From contig JAAMXY010000350.1 in assembly GCA_019677205.1 (NCBI GenBank), positions 1-22,789 on the forward strand: a DNA stretch of 22,789 nucleotides, in the 5' to 3' direction. A program made the translations under genes and the position numbers. The notes beneath the pieces were generated by a model that worked only from the letters and a program-made list of their open reading frames with translations, did not search any database and was not told the origin of the DNA. Below are positions 18,833 through 22,789 of this stretch, piece after piece (the first letter of the stretch is position 1; the number at the start of each line of letters is the position of its first letter). The stretch is from Pinguiococcus pyrenoidosus (lineage: Eukaryota > Sar > Pinguiophyceae > Pinguiochrysidales > Pinguiochrysidaceae).

Positions 18833-19785
18833 ATGTCCCAATGCTGTGCGGACGTGGAGAACGGGCGGCTGGCAAACTTTGATCGCCTGCTGCGCGACTT
18901 GGATGAGCCATTCGAGTGGGCGGAAGGAGTGGAGGAGCCCCGAGGTGCACAGGAAGCGTCCGAAATGCCGCTTTCGTCTCTCACGAGGGTCTCTACTCGC
19001 AGCGTGGGATGACTTCTTCAAGGGCTCTTGCATTCGGATCTCGCCCATGCCGTACTGGAAGACACGCGTTGGCAACATGACCATCGTCATGCAGAAACCT
19101 CTGCGGAAGAGCGACCCGGATGGACCGAAGAGGTGGGCGCATGATGGATAGAAGGAAGGGGACGGGCGGAGGTGCATCGTCTGAGACTGATGTGGGCTAC
19201 CCGCTGCAGATTGATCATCGTCATCGGCCCGTACTGGCGCTTTTGGGCCTTCATCACGCTTCCGCTCGTGCTCATCATTCCGGGAGGGATCTGCACTCTG
19301 CTGCCCTTCCATCATCCATCTGTCGTAGTTTTGTATATTATCAATTGGCTCTACACTATAGTCATGTTGCTGCTCACGTCCTTGACGGACCCGGGGATCC
19401 TGCCAAGGTATGTGAGGGGAGAGAGACCGCGGGAAGCCGGCGGGAGCGACGCTCAATACGTGTGCAGAGAGGGGCATGCCACTCAGTAATGCTCTCGTCC
19501 CTTGTTGGAAGCAGGTTCCGGAAAAGGCCGCAGGGTGGCGAAGATTGGGTGTTCAACGATCAAGCGGACACGTTCCGACCCATGGGAGCGGTCTATGACG
19601 GGAGCTGCCGCGTGGTCATCGAGGGCTTCGACCACACCTGCCCATGGACAGGCACGGGGATCGGCAAGAACAACTTCCGATACTTCGTCAACTTCGTCGT
19701 CTCCGTTCAGATTCTCCTGTACTTCTCGATTTTCGTCTTCATCGCCGGCATCCTCAAGGTCGGCTTCAGCTACAGCTATTTCTAG
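18833..19785 (+). CDS. Atypical DHHC-family (zDHHC) protein with DHTC motif and depleted zinc ligands
   Basis: There are four exons, 18833-18944, 19003-19132, 19210-19407 and 19515-19785, 236 residues. Introns are 58, 77 and 107 nt, GT-AG and in phase. The family transfers palmitate to cysteines of membrane proteins. The N-terminus is followed by two membrane spans (PYWRFWAFITLPLVLIIPGG and VVVLYIINWLYTIVMLLL), then the conserved TDPGILPR that spans intron 3, then RKRPQGGEDWVF. The signature reads FDHTCPWTGTGIGKNNFRYF against the usual [20 protein letters not shown], so the second His is Thr and the following Cys is Gly. Aligning the preceding CRD by length leaves only one cysteine of the usual zinc set. 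A third span (VSVQILLYFSIFVFIAGIL) is followed at once by a stop, so the fourth span is missing. It may be a pseudoenzyme, a divergent transferase or a decaying gene. Confidence 0.75.
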
Positions 19786-19904
19786 GGATGAGACCACCAC
19801 ACCTCGCCACGTCCTGCCGAGTTGGTGTGCTGGACGCTTGAGGCTAGGAAAGCAAAGGAGGGGAAGGACGCAATGCGCTTGCTCGATGTTTGTCTTTCAA
19901 TTCT
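19786..19904. other. Convergent spacer
   Basis: This 119-bp gap lies between the stop codons of the DHHC-family gene and the L1-domain gene. No further exon of the DHHC-family gene carrying a fourth membrane span is evident here. Confidence 0.5.
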
Positions 19905-20972
19905 CTAGCCTTGCATGTATATGGGTAGCGAGGCCGTCGAAGCCGCCTTGACGTGGATGGACACGATGTTTCTCCACTTCCTTGGAATTCTATCGACGGC
20001 AGCGGGTATCACTGCTCTGTTGCGGCGACAATTGCGATTCGTCAGCCTGAAGCTGTCCACAACGTGCCCAACATGCACCTGCCAGCCTTGCACGAACCTT
20101 ATGTTCTCGCTAATCTGTTCCGCCGTGAGGGCCGTGTGTCCCACCCGGAGGGCGATGCACGGCCCCTGCGAAATGTGCAGAAACGTCGAGTCTCTCACAG
20201 CAGCGATGTCCTGCGTGATGCGCGTGCAGCGTTACGAAGCTTGACAGCCTTTATAGCTGGAGGCGCTTTCTTGCGTACCCGGGCGAGCTTTGGAGCTTTC
20301 TGACGGACTCGAATTGGCAGAGGATGCTTCTTCGCCTTGAAGAAAATCTTACCGCACGCTTTGGCGAGCATGGGCAGGATACGATCGTCCGCCAGAAACA
20401 GATCAAACTCAGCAAGCAGCTCTCTCCTCTTCTCGAAACGCTTGTAGTCCGTGCGGAGCGTTGATAAGCCTGCCAAAGCCAGGCACGTGTGAGGCAAAAT
20501 AAACTCGGGAAACGTCGGCCTGCTCAAGTATGCCTTCGCGGCTCCGCCTCAGCATGAGTAGGCATTTAGTTGTCGCTCATCGCAAGAGCTCACACAGTGG
20601 TGTTTTTCGCTTTATCCTCATCGGCGGGCCGAACGTTGCCATCTGCGGTGCCTTACCGAGGATCTTCTCCACCTTTAGTCCATACTGGCCCACCACCGAC
20701 TCCTTCAGCTTGGCAACGGTGTCCTGCTTGCATATGATGCAGATCCTGGGATCCTCGCCGTAGCCGAGGAAAGGATGCGGCACAGGAATTCGATACGGCT
20801 TGTGCCTTGCGCGGCGGGGCATCTGGCTCAGCGCCAGCTGAACCAGGACAGTCTCGGGCTCATCCTCCAGCAAGCGCCTCCCGCGCCTCTCGCGCTTCTT
20901 CTCAGCGATGTGCTTACAAAGTGCCTCGGTCGCCCGGCTAACGACAGCGTGATCGAGAAAGTGGTCCGGCAT
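19905..20972 (-). CDS. Ribosomal L1-domain protein, RSL1D1/Cic1/Utp30-like
   Basis: There are four exons on the minus strand, 20972-20657, 20469-20279, 20210-20098 and 19989-19905, giving 234 residues. Introns are 187, 68 and 108 nt, GT-AG and in phase. The order of motifs follows the RSL1D1 family: ICIICKQ, then KVEKILG/LSTLRTDYKRFEKRRELL, then FDLFLADDRILPMLAKACGKIFF, then KKHPLPIRV, then DSTFLHISQGPCIALRVGHTALTAEQISENI and finally IPRKWRNIVSIHVKAASTASLPIY. The LF-L-DDRI and IRVGH segments separate this family from bacterial-type uL1 and eukaryotic uL1 (RPL10A). Such proteins act in nucleolar pre-ribosome assembly. The long charged C-terminal tail of animal RSL1D1 is absent, so this is close to the bare L1 domain, more like Utp30. 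It is intact. Confidence 0.88.
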
Positions 20973-21702
20973 GCTGATCCACGGGACGACGAAATGGAAC
21001 CTTCGCTGAAATTCTTCCTAAACGCCTCGGCGACTTGGCGAGCTCCGCGTGACAGAATCGAAAATGGCGAATGGGGAAAAGAAGAAATGAAGTCGCGCTT
21101 CTCAAGCCCTTCCCCATCGGTTACAACGCCTTACTCAGGTTTCCACTTCGCGACTTGAAAACGCCGAAGCTCGGGCAACGTACATTGCGCCCTCGCCCCG
21201 CCTTCGAGAGAGAGCTTCGCCCTGACAGCGCGGTCGCTTTCTTCTTGCTCATCTGCAAGTGCTTTTTGGGGCGCGCAAGGCAAACAACTCACCAGAAAGT
21301 CACAAGCAACGTCGTTGCGACCCACGCACTTTGGGATGAAGCCTCCGCTGATCTACGAGTTCACTCATTGCACGGTGCAGAGAAAGAAGCTTCAACTGAA
21401 TGAAGAACAACGTGAATCAAAGCAACAAGGTTTCGAACAGCACAACTCCCTGGCGTCTATGCATCGGTTCAAGCGATCATATGATCGATCACCATCGACG
21501 GGCTGCTCGACAAACCATACCCCCACTCCCGGTAATACGCCGACTGTGTCAGGGCGCGACACAGAGCCGAGCCGACTTCCTGGGACTTCCTAGTCTGCCC
21601 AGCCAAGGGGATGATAGACTATGCATCCCCTTGGACTGCCTTCGTGATTTGCAGATCAAGCATAAATCTCCACGAGATCCTCCAGCCAGAGAAGGTAGAT
21701 GA
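20973..21702. other. Intergenic region upstream of the L1-domain gene, with an inverted repeat
   Basis: This holds the L1-domain gene promoter and then a stretch of low coding potential leading into transposon debris. Frames at 21071-21403 and 21400-21702 have no recognisable family. A perfect 11-bp inverted repeat lies at 21603-21613 and 21624-21634. Confidence 0.4.
21603..21634. repeat. Perfect 11-bp inverted repeat with 10-nt loop
   Basis: CCAAGGGGATG at 21603-21613 is matched by CATCCCCTTGG at 21624-21634. It lies about 70 bp upstream of the transposase core fragment. Confidence 0.7.
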
Positions 21703-22053
21703 CCGATTCCCATTATTGGTGTATCACAAGAACAGTTCTGGAATTTGCTTCTGGAACAACATTTACCGCCAACGCGTCCAGGACTGAAGTCCATCTTGCT
21801 GTGGGATGTCTTCGCGGTGCATCGGGATGAACACACGATGAGTACTGTCCGGCGAGCTCATCCAGACCTGTTTCTACTGTATGTTCCAAGCAATTGCACC
21901 GAGATAGCTCAGCCGTTAAACATATCTTTTAATGGCCCCTTGAAAGGTCATATTCTGGCTCAGAAGAATGCATGGCTTGTGTCGAAGCTCCGACAGCATC
22001 GCTGCAGTCTGGAATTGGATGCCAGGGCCCCTAGATCTCCACCAAAAACGTAA
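21703..22053 (+). pseudogene. DDE-superfamily transposase core fragment
   Basis: The open frame runs from just after a TGA at 21700-21702 to a TAA at 22051-22053, and no ATG is needed to read it. It contains ILLWDVFAVHRDEHTM, then LLYVPSNCTEIAQPLNISFN and GPLKGHI. This is the second-aspartate strand followed by the conserved P-x-N-x-T-x-x-x-QPLD-like block of DDE_1/pogo-type transposases. The N-terminal domain and first aspartate were not found upstream, and the frame ends soon after, so it is a fragment. It belongs to the same broad class as the left-edge remnant, but the two carry different, non-overlapping parts. The fragment is more AT-rich than the housekeeping genes, which fits an insertion. 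Confidence 0.72.
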
Positions 22054-22152
22054 TCGCCGGATAAAATCATGCGATGTAACACCGTATCGAACTCTTCAAA
22101 GAAGGATCCTAGATGTGTTGTCCAGTATCCGAAGGCGATTTCGAAAACTATA

Positions 22153-22789
22153 TTATTTTGCTTTCAGCATCGTCTTGCCGGTGGTCATCGAACGATTGAG
22201 TAGTCCACGTTTGATTCGACCTTCTTCGAACTCTTTGTCACTGACGTTGAACGAGACCATCTCATAATGCGGTTGCCCTCGAACTTTGCAAACATATCCG
22301 AGCATTGCAAGAAAGTCCTGCGATTTGACTAAGGGTTTGATCATGACCTTTGCACCATCGCCTGTACATCCAATGCCCTTCGCGAAGATTTTATTCAGCA
22401 CTCGAAAGCGTGCCGGATTATAAGAGAAGCGTGCAACCGCTTGAATGTGCAGGTTGAAATCGCTACTTCCCCTCTCCAAGGCAACTGCAATCTTCTGTGC
22501 CTTGACCGGTCCTTTAAGAAATTCAACCAGATTGTCGCGCCAGATGGTTGGAATGTCCGCAGAAATTTTTTTCCACCGTTATGGAGTAGTCGGCCGCGGG
22601 GTAACGTTCTGCTAGAAACAGTGTGTCACAACTATGGCTTGCTTCTTCACTCTCAAGAAAGCTTTGGAAACAGTGTCGACACTTTCTAATGCCATACTGC
22701 TTCGAACTGAGGGAATGCCCAGTTTTGTTGAGATGGTCCAGTAGATCTTCTACACGTTCGCATTGAAAATCACACATCGCTTGGTGCAT
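22153..22789 (-). pseudogene. HUH/Rep-type endonuclease of a Replitron-like transposon, frameshifted and cut by the window edge
   Basis: Two overlapping minus-strand frames make one protein. The upstream frame (22789 to about 22572) carries two zinc-finger-like sets: CDFQC followed by HLNKTGH, and CRHC followed by HSC. The downstream frame continues as WRDNLVEFL and KAQKIAVALERG, then the HUQ motif N-L-H-I-Q (22441-22449 for HIQ). LGYVCK follows, with the putative nucleophile Tyr at 22294-22296 and Lys at about 22285 (Y-x2-K), and then GQPHYEMVSFNVS. HUQ plus YxxK is the Rep-type HUH signature, and the GQPH..NVS block resembles eukaryotic Replitron transposases as I remember them. The two frames meet at an A7 run (22566-22572 on the plus strand), where a single extra base would explain the break. 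No helicase domain is visible. The reading is open at the window's right edge. Confidence 0.68.

Noticed and set aside
18945-18987. A 43-nt first intron for the DHHC-family gene
   Set aside because: An acceptor at 19002 gives a 58-nt intron in the same phase with a better pyrimidine tract and closer size to the other introns.
1-22789. CRISPR array, tRNA or rRNA genes
   Set aside because: No regularly spaced repeats and no recognisable cloverleaf or rRNA sequence were seen, and the gene content is eukaryotic nuclear.

Overview
The window reads as a nuclear chromosome segment of a eukaryotic alga with a complex (secondary, red-derived) plastid. The genes are split by GT-AG introns, mostly 58-190 nt, and every exon join below was worked out by hand from reading frame, intron phase and family conservation. 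All three standard stop codons are used as stops. Two predicted proteins (an M16 protease and a phosphoglucomutase) begin with a signal peptide ending in an AF motif (SAF-QVRP, LAF-RGPL). That is the ASAF-type bipartite plastid-targeting signature known from heterokonts, haptophytes and cryptophytes. A third membrane protein has a similar leader. Gene orientation alternates, unlike the long unidirectional arrays of dinoflagellates. The species cannot be named from the sequence alone.

Layout from left to right: a left-truncated DDE-transposase remnant (1-840, +); a hypothetical protein with a Tudor-like stretch (957-1637, -); an insulysin-type M16 metalloprotease with five exons and a plastid-type leader (2065-5847, +); a CaMK-type kinase with a myristoylation signal (7992-6318, -); ribosomal protein eL38 (8891-9176, +); an unrecognised plastid-type membrane protein (10908-9786, -) divergent from a TEX47/BLUF-like protein (11102-12066, +); a tiny single-span membrane protein (12847-12551, -); V-ATPase subunit A (13340-15311, +); a DNL zinc-finger/phosphoglucomutase fusion (18357-15433, -); an atypical DHHC-family protein (18833-19785, +); a ribosomal-L1-domain nucleolar-type protein (20972-19905, -); a DDE-transposase core fragment (21703-22053, +); and a broken HUH/Rep-type transposase with zinc fingers running off the right edge (22789-22153, -).

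The core is compact and housekeeping: translation and ribosome assembly (eL38, L1-domain protein), endomembrane acidification (V-ATPase A), signalling (CaMK), plastid carbohydrate metabolism and proteostasis (PGM fusion, M16 protease). Divergent promoters are short, and two contain AT-rich islands in an otherwise GC-rich background. Transposon debris flanks the core on both sides. The strongest novel items are the DNL zinc-finger::phosphoglucomutase fusion, the plastid-addressed insulysin, the DHHC homologue that has lost nearly all its zinc ligands, and the HUH transposase remnant.
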